A stretch of DNA of 64,000 bases, from assembly GCF_001729485.1 (NCBI RefSeq), contig NZ_CP017157.1:6014001-6078000 (forward strand). Reading direction: 5' to 3'. Shown here in pieces: positions 52,131 to 60,314 of the stretch. The translations under genes were made by a program, and so were the position numbers. This stretch comes from Streptomyces lydicus (GTDB lineage: Bacteria > Actinomycetota > Actinomycetes > Streptomycetales > Streptomycetaceae). Positions within the stretch are counted from its first letter, which is position 1, and every line of letters starts with the position of its first letter. The notes under the pieces are model-generated. The model saw only the letters and a list, made by a program, of their open reading frames with translations, did no database searches and was not told where the DNA came from.

Positions 52131-54449
52131 TCACCGCAGCGTAAGGCGGGGCTTCGGCGCGTCGGTACGCCCGGTGGGCGGGGTGCGGCTGCCCGCCTGG
52201 TAGGGCAGCGGCCAGGGGGCGCCCTGTCCCGCGTACCCCTGTTCCGCGGCGGCGTGCAGCGTCCAGTGCGGGTCGTACAGGTGCGGCCTGGCCAGCGCGC
52301 ACAGGTCCGCCCGGCCGGCCAGGACCAGGGAGTTGACGTCGTCCCAGGAGGAGATCGCGCCGACCGCGATGACCGGTACGCCGAGGCTGTTGCGGATCCG
52401 GTCGGCGAACGGCGTCTGGTACGACCGTCCGAAGTCGGGACGCTCGTCGGCGACGACCTGCCCGGTGGAGACGTCGATGGCGTCGGCGCCGTGCTCGGCG
52501 AAGGCCGCCGCGACGGTGACCGCGTCCTCGGCGGTGGTGCCGCCGTCGGCCCAGTCGGTGGCGGAGATGCGGACCGTCATCGGCTTGTCGGCCGGCCACA
52601 GCGCACGGACGGTGTCGAAGACCTCCAGGGGGAAGCGGAGCCGGCGGGAGAGGGAACCTCCGTAGGCGTCGGTGCGTTGATTGGTCAGCGGGGAGAGGAA
52701 TCCGGACAGCAGATAGCCGTGGGCGCAGTGCAGTTCGAGCAGGTCGAAGCCGCAGTCGACGGCGCGGCGCGCGGCGGCGGCGAACTGCTCCCGGATGCCG
52801 TCGAGTTCGTCCGGCGTCAGCTCCTGGGGGCGCTGGCTGCCGGGCTTGTAGGGAAGGGGGGAGGGGGCGACGAGGGGCCAGTTGCCGTCGTCGAGCGGTT
52901 CGTCGATGCCGTCCCACATCAGCTTCGTGGAGCCCTTGCGGCCGGCGTGGCCGAGCTGGAGTCCGATCGCGGCACCGGGCGCCTGCGCGTGCACGAAGTC
53001 CGTGACCCGGCGCCAGGCCGCGGCCTGCTCAGGGGTGTAGAGCCCGGCGCAGCCCGGGGTGATGCGGCCCCGTTCGCTGACGCAGACCATCTCGGTCATG
53101 ACCAGCCCCGCGCCGCCCAGGGCCCGGGCGCCGAGGTGGACGAGGTGGAAGTCGCCGGGGACGCCGTCCTGCGCCGAGTACATGTCCATGGGCGAGACCA
53201 CGACGCGGTTGCGCAGGGTCAGGCCGCGCAGCCGGAACGGCGTGAACATCGGCGGGGTCCCGGCCGGGACGGCCGCCTCGTCCTCGACCGCCGCGACGAA
53301 TCCGGGGTCGCGCAGCCGCAGGTTGTCGTGGGTGACGCGGCGGCTGCGGGTGAGGAGGTTGAAGGCGAACTGGCGGGGCGGCTGGTCGACGTAGGTGGCC
53401 AGCTCCTCGAACCACGCGAGGCTGGCGCGGGCGGCCCGCTGGGTGGAGGCGACGACGGGGCGGCGCTCCGCCTCGTACGCGGCCAGTGCGGCGGCGGTGT
53501 CGGGCTGCTCCTGGAGGCAGGCGGCCAGCGCCAGGGCGTCCTCGACGGCGAGCTTGGTGCCGGAGCCGATGGAGAAGTGCGCGGTGTGCGCGGCATCGCC
53601 GAGCAGCACCGTGTTGCCGTGCGACCAGCGCTCGTTGACGACCGTGCGGAAGGCGATCCAGCTGGAGTTGTTGGAGCGCAGCGGCCGGCCGCTCAGGGCA
53701 TCGGCGAAGACCTTGGCGCACCACTCCGCGGATTCGCGCTCGTCGGCGCGGTCGAGCCCGGCGGCCCGCCACACCTCCTCGCGCATCTCGACGATGACGG
53801 TGCTGGCGCCGCCCGGATGCCGCGGCCCGGCGGGCGCCGCCCCGGGGCGCGAGTCGGGTGCCGGGCGGGAGTAGGGGTAGGCGTGCAGCTGGACGACGCC
53901 GTGCGCGGTCTCGGCGATCTCGAAGCGGAAGGCGTCGAGGGCGAAGTCGGCGGCGAGCCAGATGTAGCGGCAGCGGTGGGTGGTCAGCCGGGGGCCGAAG
54001 GCGTCGGCGTGTGCGGTGCGGGTGGCGCTGTGCACCCCGTCCGCGGCGATCACCAGGTCGTGGGTGCGGGCCAGTTCGGCGGCGGGCGGCGCCTCGGTCC
54101 GGAAGCGCAGCTCGATGCCGAGGTCGCGGCAGCGCCGGTGCAGGATGCCCAGCAGCCGGCGCCGGCCGAGCGCCGCGAAGCCGTGTCCGCCGGAGGTCAG
54201 GGTGTGGCCCCGGTGCACGATGTCGATGTCGTCCCAGCGGACGAACTCCCGCTGGAGCGCGCGGTAGACCTCCGGGTCGGCGTGCTCGATGCCGCCGAGG
54301 GTCTCGTCGGAGAGCACCACGCCGAAGCCGAAGGTGTCGTCGGGCGCGTTGCGCTCCCAAACGGTGATCTCGCGGGTGGGGTCGAGGCGCTTGAGGAGGA
54401 CGGCGGCGTAGAGCCCGCCGGGGCCTCCGCCGATGACGGCGACCCGCAT
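52131..54449 (-). CDS. Anthraniloyl-CoA monooxygenase-type fusion (flavin hydroxylase + old yellow enzyme)
   Basis: About 772 residues. The ATG at 54449 lies 2 bases after the crotonase stop, with AGGGGAA upstream. The N half is an FAD aromatic hydroxylase (VAVIGGGPGGLYAAVLLKRL, VIAADGVHSATRTAHADAFG, NTVLLGDAAHTAHFSIGSGT). The C half from about residue 395 is an FMN old-yellow-enzyme domain (FTPFRLRGLTLRNRVVVSPM, LELHCAHGYLLSGFLSPLTN, RTDAYGGSLSRRLRFPLEVF). This fusion is the known layout of 2-aminobenzoyl-CoA monooxygenase/reductase, which hydroxylates and then dearomatises the ring. A salicyloyl-CoA hydroxylase is the alternative. The 2-base gap shows tight coupling with the crotonase. Confidence 0.88.
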   Translation of the reverse strand: MRVAVIGGGPGGLYAAVLLKRLDPTREITVWERNAPDDTFGFGVVLSDETLGGIEHADPEVYRALQREFVRWDDIDIVHRGHTLTSGGHGFAALGRRRLLGILHRRCRDLGIELRFRTEAPPAAELARTHDLVIAADGVHSATRTAHADAFGPRLTTHRCRYIWLAADFALDAFRFEIAETAHGVVQLHAYPYSRPAPDSRPGAAPAGPRHPGGASTVIVEMREEVWRAAGLDRADERESAEWCAKVFADALSGRPLRSNNSSWIAFRTVVNERWSHGNTVLLGDAAHTAHFSIGSGTKLAVEDALALAACLQEQPDTAAALAAYEAERRPVVASTQRAARASLAWFEELATYVDQPPRQFAFNLLTRSRRVTHDNLRLRDPGFVAAVEDEAAVPAGTPPMFTPFRLRGLTLRNRVVVSPMDMYSAQDGVPGDFHLVHLGARALGGAGLVMTEMVCVSERGRITPGCAGLYTPEQAAAWRRVTDFVHAQAPGAAIGLQLGHAGRKGSTKLMWDGIDEPLDDGNWPLVAPSPLPYKPGSQRPQELTPDELDGIREQFAAAARRAVDCGFDLLELHCAHGYLLSGFLSPLTNQRTDAYGGSLSRRLRFPLEVFDTVRALWPADKPMTVRISATDWADGGTTAEDAVTVAAAFAEHGADAIDVSTGQVVADERPDFGRSYQTPFADRIRNSLGVPVIAVGAISSWDDVNSLVLAGRADLCALARPHLYDPHWTLHAAAEQGYAGQGAPWPLPYQAGSRTPPTGRTDAPKPRLTLR

Positions 54450-54451
54450 GG

Positions 54452-55279
54452 CTATTTCCCCTGCCACTTGGGCGTCCGCTTCTCGGTGAAGGCGGCGTGG
54501 AACTCCGCGTAGTCGGCGCTGTTCATCAGCAGCGCCTGGGTGGCGGCGTCCATCTCGACGGCGGCGGCGAGCGGCATGTCGAGTTCGGCGGTGAGCAGCG
54601 CCTTGGTCTGGGCGTGCGCGAGCGCGGGCCCCTCGGCGAGCCGCCGGGCGAGGGCGGCGGCCGCCTCGTCGGCCCGGCCCTCCTCGGCCAACTCGCTGAT
54701 CAGTCCCAGCCGTTCGGCCTCCGGGGCGCGGACGGTGTCGCCGAGCATCAGCAGCCGGGTGGCGTGGCCGAGACCGATCACGCGGGGCAGCAGGTAGGCC
54801 GCGCCCATGTCACCGCCGGACAGTCCGACGCGGGTGAAGAGGAAGGCGAAGCGGGCGGAGGGGTCGGCGACGCGGAAGTCCGCGGCCAGGGCCAGTACCG
54901 CGCCGGCGCCGGCCGCGACGCCGTGCACCGCCGCGATCACCGGGAACGGGCACTCCCGCAGCGCCCGTACGACCTGGCCGGTCATCCGGTTGAAGTCCAG
55001 CAGCTGGCCGGTGTCCATACCAAGGGTGGCGCCGATGATCTCCTCGACATCGCCGCCGGAGCAGAATCCGCGCCCCTCCCCCGCGAGCACCAGGGCGCGT
55101 ACCGAGCGTTCCCTGGACAGCTCGGCGAGCAGATCGCGGAGGTCGGCGTACGCCTCGAAGGTGAGCGCGTTGAGCTTCTCGGGGCGTGCCAGGGTGACGG
55201 TGGCGACCCCGTCCTGCCTGGTCACGCGGATGTGCTGCCAGGGGTCTGTGCGGTGGGCGGATCCTGCGAACGGGCTCAT
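54452..55279 (-). CDS. Crotonase-superfamily protein (enoyl-CoA hydratase/isomerase-like)
   Basis: A 275-residue crotonase-fold enzyme: VTLARPEKLNALTFEAYADL, ALVLAGEGRGFCSGGDVEEI and VIAAVHGVAAGAGAVLALAA. Both glutamates of classical hydratases look replaced (E144-equivalent by V, in GAGAVLAL; E164-equivalent in FLFTRVGL). Instead D157 in LSGGDMGAAYLL sits where 4-chlorobenzoyl-CoA dehalogenase has its aspartate. A different reaction, such as isomerisation or hydrolytic ring-related chemistry, is therefore likely. It is the first gene of the operon with the monooxygenase, under the shared 14-bp element. Confidence 0.85.
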   Translation of the reverse strand: MSPFAGSAHRTDPWQHIRVTRQDGVATVTLARPEKLNALTFEAYADLRDLLAELSRERSVRALVLAGEGRGFCSGGDVEEIIGATLGMDTGQLLDFNRMTGQVVRALRECPFPVIAAVHGVAAGAGAVLALAADFRVADPSARFAFLFTRVGLSGGDMGAAYLLPRVIGLGHATRLLMLGDTVRAPEAERLGLISELAEEGRADEAAAALARRLAEGPALAHAQTKALLTAELDMPLAAAVEMDAATQALLMNSADYAEFHAAFTEKRTPKWQGK

Positions 55280-55354
55280 CGGGCTGCCTGCCCCCTTTGG
55301 CGGGTCGGCCGGTGGATGTTCTCCGGATGCCCTTCGAAGTTATCACCGCTTCGT

Positions 55355-55368
55355 GACTGCCGTCACGA
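55355..55368. promoter_or_regulatory. Shared 14-bp operator element, copy 2
   Basis: GACTGCCGTCACGA, within the perfect dyad CGTGAC-TGCC-GTCACG, 76-89 bases upstream of the crotonase start. Identical to 44566-44579. Confidence 0.65.
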
Positions 55369-55490
55369 GGGCGCGATACGCGCGCCGGACGGCTGGGCCG
55401 AAGGTCCCGTCACCCGTAAGACGTATGGCACCCCGAAGCCGGCCGCTCGGCTCTGCAGCCGGGCCGCCCGCGCTCCCTACCGTGAAGGGC

Positions 55491-55940
55491 ATGCAGGACC
55501 TGCCGGCCCCCACGACCTGGCACATCGCGCTGCCGCACGGCGCCACCGCGGTGCCAGTGGCGCGCGCCATGGTCAGAACCGCGCTGCAGGACCTGCGGGC
55601 CACCGCCGACCGGACCACCGCTCAGCTGCTGACCGCCGAGCTGGTCGCCAACGCGCTCAAGCACGCCCGCGAGGGCGCCCCGATCGAGCTGGTGGTGGTG
55701 CGCGGGCCGGCGGACTGCCGGGTGGAGGTGCACGACGGCGATCCGGTGCTCGTCGAGGGGCTCGGCGAACCGCCCGACCTGTCCTCTTACGGGATCCACG
55801 TCGCCGTGCCGGCTGCGGCCGGCGGCCGCGGTCTGCTGCTGATCCGCTCCCTCAGCTCGGCGTCCGGCTGCCGGGCGACGGCGGGCGGCAAGGCGGTCTG
55901 GTTCACCCTTCCCGAGCAGCAGCGGATGCTCCAGCACTGA
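55491..55940 (+). CDS. RsbW-like ATP-binding regulatory protein
   Basis: A 149-residue GHKL ATPase/kinase domain of the anti-sigma (RsbW/SpoIIAB) type. The N box is LLTAELVANALKHAREGAPI, the G1 region VEVHDGDPVLVEGLG, and the G2 region GGRGLLLIRSLSSA. Streptomyces has dozens of such stand-alone proteins, which bind sigma factors or anti-anti-sigma factors. The start could be this ATG or the GTG nine bases upstream. The 3' end overlaps the convergent permease by 38 bases. Its partner is unknown. Confidence 0.83.
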   Translation: MQDLPAPTTWHIALPHGATAVPVARAMVRTALQDLRATADRTTAQLLTAELVANALKHAREGAPIELVVVRGPADCRVEVHDGDPVLVEGLGEPPDLSSYGIHVAVPAAAGGRGLLLIRSLSSASGCRATAGGKAVWFTLPEQQRMLQH

Positions 55941-57399
55941 CGGCGGCCCGGGCCGGCCCGGCCGGCGACTGCCGCTCCTGGCGCGCCGCCTGCTGCCCGA
56001 GCCGAGAGTGGCGCCGCCCGTAGAGCGCGTAGACCAGCGCACCGGCCAGCAGGAAGCCGGCGAACTGCAGCCAGGTCGCGAGGCCGGTCCCGTAGATCAG
56101 GTAGGCGCAGAAGCCGATGCCGAGGACCGGGCCGGCCGGGAAGAGCGGGACGCGGAAGCGGCGCGGCAGGTCGGGGCGGGTGCGCCGGAGCACCAGCACG
56201 CTGAGGTTGACCACCGCCATGACCGCCAGCGTCCCGATGGTGGTCAGGTTCATCACCACGTCCAACGGAACGACCGCGGCCGGCACGGCGAACACCGCCG
56301 CGACGATCCAGGTGTTGGCGACCGGGGTGGACGTCCGGGGCGAGACCCGCTCGAAGATCCGCGGGACCAGCCCGTCCCGCGCCATCGACATCAGGATGCG
56401 GGTCTGGCCGTACATGACCGCGAGCACGACGGAGGCGATGGCGACGACGGCGCCGAAGGCGATCACCCCGCCGCCGAGCGTCGAGTGGGTGACGCGGTTG
56501 ACGATCAGCGACAGCGCGGCGGGCCGGTCGGCGACCTGGTCGGCGGAGAGCGCACCGACGGCGGCGAGTGCGACCAGGCAGTACAGGACGGTGACCACAC
56601 CGATGCAGACCATGATCGCGACGGGGATGTTGCGCCGGGGGTTGCGCACCTCTTCGCCGGCCGTGGTGATCGCGTCGAAGCCGATGTACGAGAAGAACGC
56701 GACCGACGCGCCCGAGGTGATCCCGGCGATGCTCTGCGGTGCGAGCGGCGAGAGGTGGCCGGCCCGGAAGGCGCTGAAGCCGATCACGCAGAACAGCACC
56801 AGGACCGCGAGCTTGAGGACCGCCATCGCGGCGGTGGCACGGGCGCTCTCGCGGATGCCGCGCACCAGCAGCAGGGCGGCGAGCAGCATCACGACCACGG
56901 CCGGCACATTGACGACGCCGCCCGCCCCCGGCGGATTGGAGAGCGCGGCCGGCAGCTGCCGGCCGATCACGCTGCCGAGCAGTTCGTTGAGGTACTGGCC
57001 CCAGCCGACGGCGACCGCCGAGACCGAGATGCCGTATTCGAGCAGCAGGCACCAGCCGACGAGGAAGGCGGTGCGCTCGCCGAGGGTGGCGTACGCATAG
57101 GAATACGAGCTGCCGGAGACCGGGACGGCGCCGCCCAGCTCGGCGAAGGAGAAGGCGGTGAAGACGCAGGTGACGGCCGCCAGCACGAAGGACACGAGGA
57201 CGGCCGGGCCGGCCTGGGCGACGGTGTCGGACAGGCCGACGAAGATGCCGGTGCCGACGATGGCGCCGATACCGAAGCACACGAGCTGGAACAGGCCCAT
57301 GCTGCGCCGGAGGCCGTTGCCTTCGAGGTCCGCGCCCGATTCGGCGATGAGGACGTCGGCGGACTTGATGCGCAGGCGGGACGGAGCCGAGGGGCTCAT
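55903..57399 (-). CDS. APC-family amino acid permease
   Basis: About 498 residues from the ATG at 57399. The N terminus is of the CAT type (DVLIAESGADLEGNGLRRSM), then TM1 FGIGAIVGTGIFVGLSDTVA, SFAELGGAVPVSGSSYSYAY, SYIGFDAITTAGEEVRNPRR and YGQTRILMSMARDGLVPRIF. It belongs to the same broad family as the permease at 6617-8143. Because it lies beside ornithine carbamoyltransferase and arginine deiminase, arginine, lysine or ornithine is a reasonable guess for the substrate. A possible ArgR-type double box is in its promoter region. Confidence 0.9.
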   Translation of the reverse strand: MSPSAPSRLRIKSADVLIAESGADLEGNGLRRSMGLFQLVCFGIGAIVGTGIFVGLSDTVAQAGPAVLVSFVLAAVTCVFTAFSFAELGGAVPVSGSSYSYAYATLGERTAFLVGWCLLLEYGISVSAVAVGWGQYLNELLGSVIGRQLPAALSNPPGAGGVVNVPAVVVMLLAALLLVRGIRESARATAAMAVLKLAVLVLFCVIGFSAFRAGHLSPLAPQSIAGITSGASVAFFSYIGFDAITTAGEEVRNPRRNIPVAIMVCIGVVTVLYCLVALAAVGALSADQVADRPAALSLIVNRVTHSTLGGGVIAFGAVVAIASVVLAVMYGQTRILMSMARDGLVPRIFERVSPRTSTPVANTWIVAAVFAVPAAVVPLDVVMNLTTIGTLAVMAVVNLSVLVLRRTRPDLPRRFRVPLFPAGPVLGIGFCAYLIYGTGLATWLQFAGFLLAGALVYALYGRRHSRLGQQAARQERQSPAGPARAAVSAGASAAAREG

Positions 57400-57514
57400 G
57401 GGGGTGGTTCTCTTTCCGGTGGTGCGGTGCGCGCGGCGGGGGTGGGCCACGCAGAGCGGGGTCCGGGCCGGTGGGCCCGAACCCCGCGAGTACTTCGAGG
57501 GTAACCGCACACAC

Positions 57515-57549
57515 TGCATGACCGCGCATCATTCCGCATGATTATGCGG
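57515..57549. promoter_or_regulatory. Possible ArgR double box upstream of the permease
   Basis: TGCAT-gacc-GCGCA (57515-57528) and CGCAT-gatt-ATGCG (57535-57548) are two imperfect palindromes spaced 20 bases start to start, the architecture of ARG boxes. The second sits in the perfect dyad CCGCAT-GATT-ATGCGG (57534-57549). Located 116-150 bases before the permease start. Confidence 0.4.
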
Positions 57550-57634
57550 TGTGACCTTGCCTACGGCGCCGCCCCCGGGACGACCGCGCACGCCCTCCTG
57601 ACGGGTGCGCCGCAAGGGGCCGCGCGCATCTGCC

Positions 57635-58639
57635 CTAACGGGCCAGCGTCGCGACCAGCACCGCCTTGATCGTGTGCATCCGGTTCTCCGCCTCGTCGAA
57701 GACGACGGAGTGCGCGGACTCGAAGACCTCGTCGGTGACCTCCAGCGACGACAGCCCGTGCCGGGCGTGGATCTCCCGGCCGACCGCCGTACCCAGGTCG
57801 TGGTAAGCGGGCAGGCAGTGCAGGAACTTCACCTCCGGCTTTCCGGTGGCGCGCAGCACGTCCATCGTGACCGCGTACGGGGCGAGCAGGGCGATCCGCT
57901 CGTCCCACACCTCCTTGGGCTCGCCCATGGAGACCCATACGTCGGTGGCGACGAAGTCCGCGCCGCGCACGCCCTCGGTGACGTCCTCGGTGAGGGTGAT
58001 CCGGGCCCCGCTGGCGTCGGCGAGCTTCCGGGCCGCGGCGACGACCGCGTCCTCGGGCCACAGCTGCTCGGGCGCCACGATCCGTACGTCCATGCCGAGC
58101 AGGGCGCCGGTGACGAGGTAGGAGTTGCCCATGTTGTTGCGGGCGTCGCCGAGGTAGGCGAAGGCGATCTCCTCCAGGGGGCGGCCCGGGGCGTGCTCGA
58201 CCATGGTGAGCACGTCGGCGAGCATCTGGGTCGGGTGCCAGTCGTCGGTCAGCCCGTTGAAGACCGGCACACCGGCGTACGCGGCCAGGTCCTCGACGTC
58301 CGACTGCCGGCTGCCGCGGAACTCGATGCCGTCGAACATCCGGCCGAGCACCCGGGCGGTGTCCTTGACCGACTCCTTGTGCCCGATCTGCGAACCGGAC
58401 GGGTCGAGGTAGGTGGTCGAGGCGCCCTGGTCGGCGGCCGCGACCTCGAAGGAGCAGCGGGTCCTGGTCGACGTCTTCTCGAAGATCAGGGCGATGTTCC
58501 GGCCCTGCAGGCGAGGGACCTCCGTACCGGCGCGCTTGGCCGCTTTGAGCTCTGCGGCGAGGTCGATCAGTCGGCGGAATTCCTCGGCGCTGAAGTCCAG
58601 CTCCTTGAGGAAGTGGCGGCCCCTGAGGTCTATCGCCAT
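57635..58639 (-). CDS. argF: Ornithine carbamoyltransferase
   Basis: 334 residues from the ATG at 58639 (AGGAG upstream). Carbamoyl-phosphate motif [20 protein letters not shown], ornithine-side motifs [19 protein letters not shown] and [11 protein letters not shown], and the catalytic [10 protein letters not shown]. It interconverts ornithine plus carbamoyl phosphate with citrulline. The neighbour is arginine deiminase, which would suit a catabolic ArcB role. As far as I remember this is also the only OTC locus in related Streptomyces, so it may serve arginine synthesis; both are possible. Same strand as arcA but separated by 181 bases with its own control region. Confidence 0.94.
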   Translation of the reverse strand: MAIDLRGRHFLKELDFSAEEFRRLIDLAAELKAAKRAGTEVPRLQGRNIALIFEKTSTRTRCSFEVAAADQGASTTYLDPSGSQIGHKESVKDTARVLGRMFDGIEFRGSRQSDVEDLAAYAGVPVFNGLTDDWHPTQMLADVLTMVEHAPGRPLEEIAFAYLGDARNNMGNSYLVTGALLGMDVRIVAPEQLWPEDAVVAAARKLADASGARITLTEDVTEGVRGADFVATDVWVSMGEPKEVWDERIALLAPYAVTMDVLRATGKPEVKFLHCLPAYHDLGTAVGREIHARHGLSSLEVTDEVFESAHSVVFDEAENRMHTIKAVLVATLAR

Positions 58640-58728
58640 GGGTGAGCTCCTGGTTCGCGGCGGTCGGGACGGAGTGCGTGAGGGCGCGGTGTGTCCGGAC
58701 GCGCACGAAGGCGCACGGACATCCGCCA

Positions 58729-58762
58729 TGAAAGTGTATACGAGCAGCTGTATCTCTATACG
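58729..58762. promoter_or_regulatory. Possible ArgR double box upstream of the OTC gene
   Basis: TGAAA-gtgt-ATACG (58729-58742) and TGTAT-ctct-ATACG (58749-58762) repeat with a 20-base period, on one face of the helix. An AT-rich island in a GC-rich region, 90-123 bases before the OTC start. Confidence 0.4.
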
Positions 58763-58820
58763 CTCACTGCCGCACGCCCGCGGTGACCTCCATGACAGCG
58801 CCCCTCGGCGGCCTCACGCC

Positions 58821-60056
58821 TCAGGCTGCCCCGGACACCGCGTCCCGCGCCACCGGACAGCTCATGCAGCGCGGCCCGCCCCGGCCCCGCCCCAGCTCAC
58901 TGCCCGGAATCGTGATCACCTCGATGCCGCGCTTGCGCAGGAAGGTGTTCGTGGTGACGTTCCGCTCGTACGCCACCACCACCCCCGGCTCGACCGCGAG
59001 CACGTTGCAGCCGTCGTCCCACTGCTCGCGCTCCGCGGAGTGCACGTCCTGGGTCGGGGTCAGCACCCGGATGTCGGACAGCCCCAGCGAGGCCGCTATG
59101 GCGCGGTGCATGTGCTCCGGCGGGTGGTCGGTGACCTTGAGGTCCTGATCGCCGGAGCCGGGCTCGATGGTGTACGAGCGCAGCATGCCGAGCCCGGCGT
59201 ACTGGGTGAAGGTGTCTCCGTCGATCATGGTCATGACGGTGTCCAGGTGCATGAACGCCCGCCGCTTGGGCATGTCCAGCGCCACGATCGTGCGCGCCGA
59301 GCCGGCCGCGAACAGTCCCCGCGCCAGCAGTTCGACGGCCTGCGGCGTGGTCCGCTCGCTCATCCCGATCAGCACCGCGCCGCTGCCCAGCACCAGGACG
59401 TCGCCGCCCTCGATCGTCGACGGGAAGTCCGCCTGCCCCTCCGACCAGACGTGGAAGTCCTCACCGCTGAAGAGCGGGTGGTGACGGTAGATCGCCTCGT
59501 AGTGGACGGTCTCGCGCTGCCGGGCCGGCCAGCGCATCGAGTTGATCGAGACCCCGTCGTAGATCCAGGCGGAGGTGTCGCGGGTGAAGAGGTGGTTGGG
59601 CAGCGGACCCAGCAGGAAGTCGTCCAGGTCCATCACATGGAAGCGGACCGAGGTCGGCTCGGGATGCCGCTCCAGGAACTCGCGTTTGGTCATGCCGCCG
59701 ACCAGGGCCTCGACGAGTTCCGGCACCGGCAGCTCGTCGAAGGCGGCCCGCAGATGGTCGGTGGCCAGCGGCCCGTACTCCTTCTCGTCGAAGACCCGGT
59801 CCAGGACCAGCTCCCGCGCGGCGGGGCTCTGCAGGCTGTCGGCCAGCAGGTCCCCGAAGAGGTGTACGTCCACGCCCCGGTCCCGGAGCACGTCCGCGAA
59901 ACCGTCGTGCTCGGCCCTCGCCCGGCGCACCCACAGCACGTCGTCGAAGAGCAAGGCGTCCTTGTTGGAGGGCGTGAGCCGCTTCAGCTCCAGATCGGGG
60001 CGATGCAGGATGACCCGGCGCAGCCGCCCGGCCTCTGAGTCGACATGGAATCCCAT
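58821..60056 (-). CDS. arcA: Arginine deiminase
   Basis: 411 residues from the ATG at 60056. Guanidino-group-modifying fold: [71 protein letters not shown], and the nucleophile in [16 protein letters not shown] (second cysteine, MSCP). It hydrolyses arginine to citrulline and ammonia, the first step of the arginine deiminase pathway. OTC downstream would provide the second; no carbamate kinase is present in the window. The start is placed by homology because the GGGGAG before the ATG is unusually close. Confidence 0.94.
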   Translation of the reverse strand: MGFHVDSEAGRLRRVILHRPDLELKRLTPSNKDALLFDDVLWVRRARAEHDGFADVLRDRGVDVHLFGDLLADSLQSPAARELVLDRVFDEKEYGPLATDHLRAAFDELPVPELVEALVGGMTKREFLERHPEPTSVRFHVMDLDDFLLGPLPNHLFTRDTSAWIYDGVSINSMRWPARQRETVHYEAIYRHHPLFSGEDFHVWSEGQADFPSTIEGGDVLVLGSGAVLIGMSERTTPQAVELLARGLFAAGSARTIVALDMPKRRAFMHLDTVMTMIDGDTFTQYAGLGMLRSYTIEPGSGDQDLKVTDHPPEHMHRAIAASLGLSDIRVLTPTQDVHSAEREQWDDGCNVLAVEPGVVVAYERNVTTNTFLRKRGIEVITIPGSELGRGRGGPRCMSCPVARDAVSGAA

Positions 60057-60314
60057 CTCCCCATCTTGGCCGCTTCCGGGGCCCGGCGGAGGGAGTCGAC
60101 GGATCTCGGAACCCACGGGTCGCCGAAGGGGCCGGACAACGGGTGGTCCTGGGCGGGCGTGCCCGCGGTCGCCGGCACCCCGGCGGGTGGGGCGGCGTAC
60201 GCCCCAGCCCACCCGCCGAGCCTCGTCCCCGGTCCCCTCGGGCGGAGGTCCGCCGGGCTCCGTCCCGGCCCCGGGCGCTTGCCGCGCGGGGCCCGCCGGG
60301 CCCGACTCCCGCCG

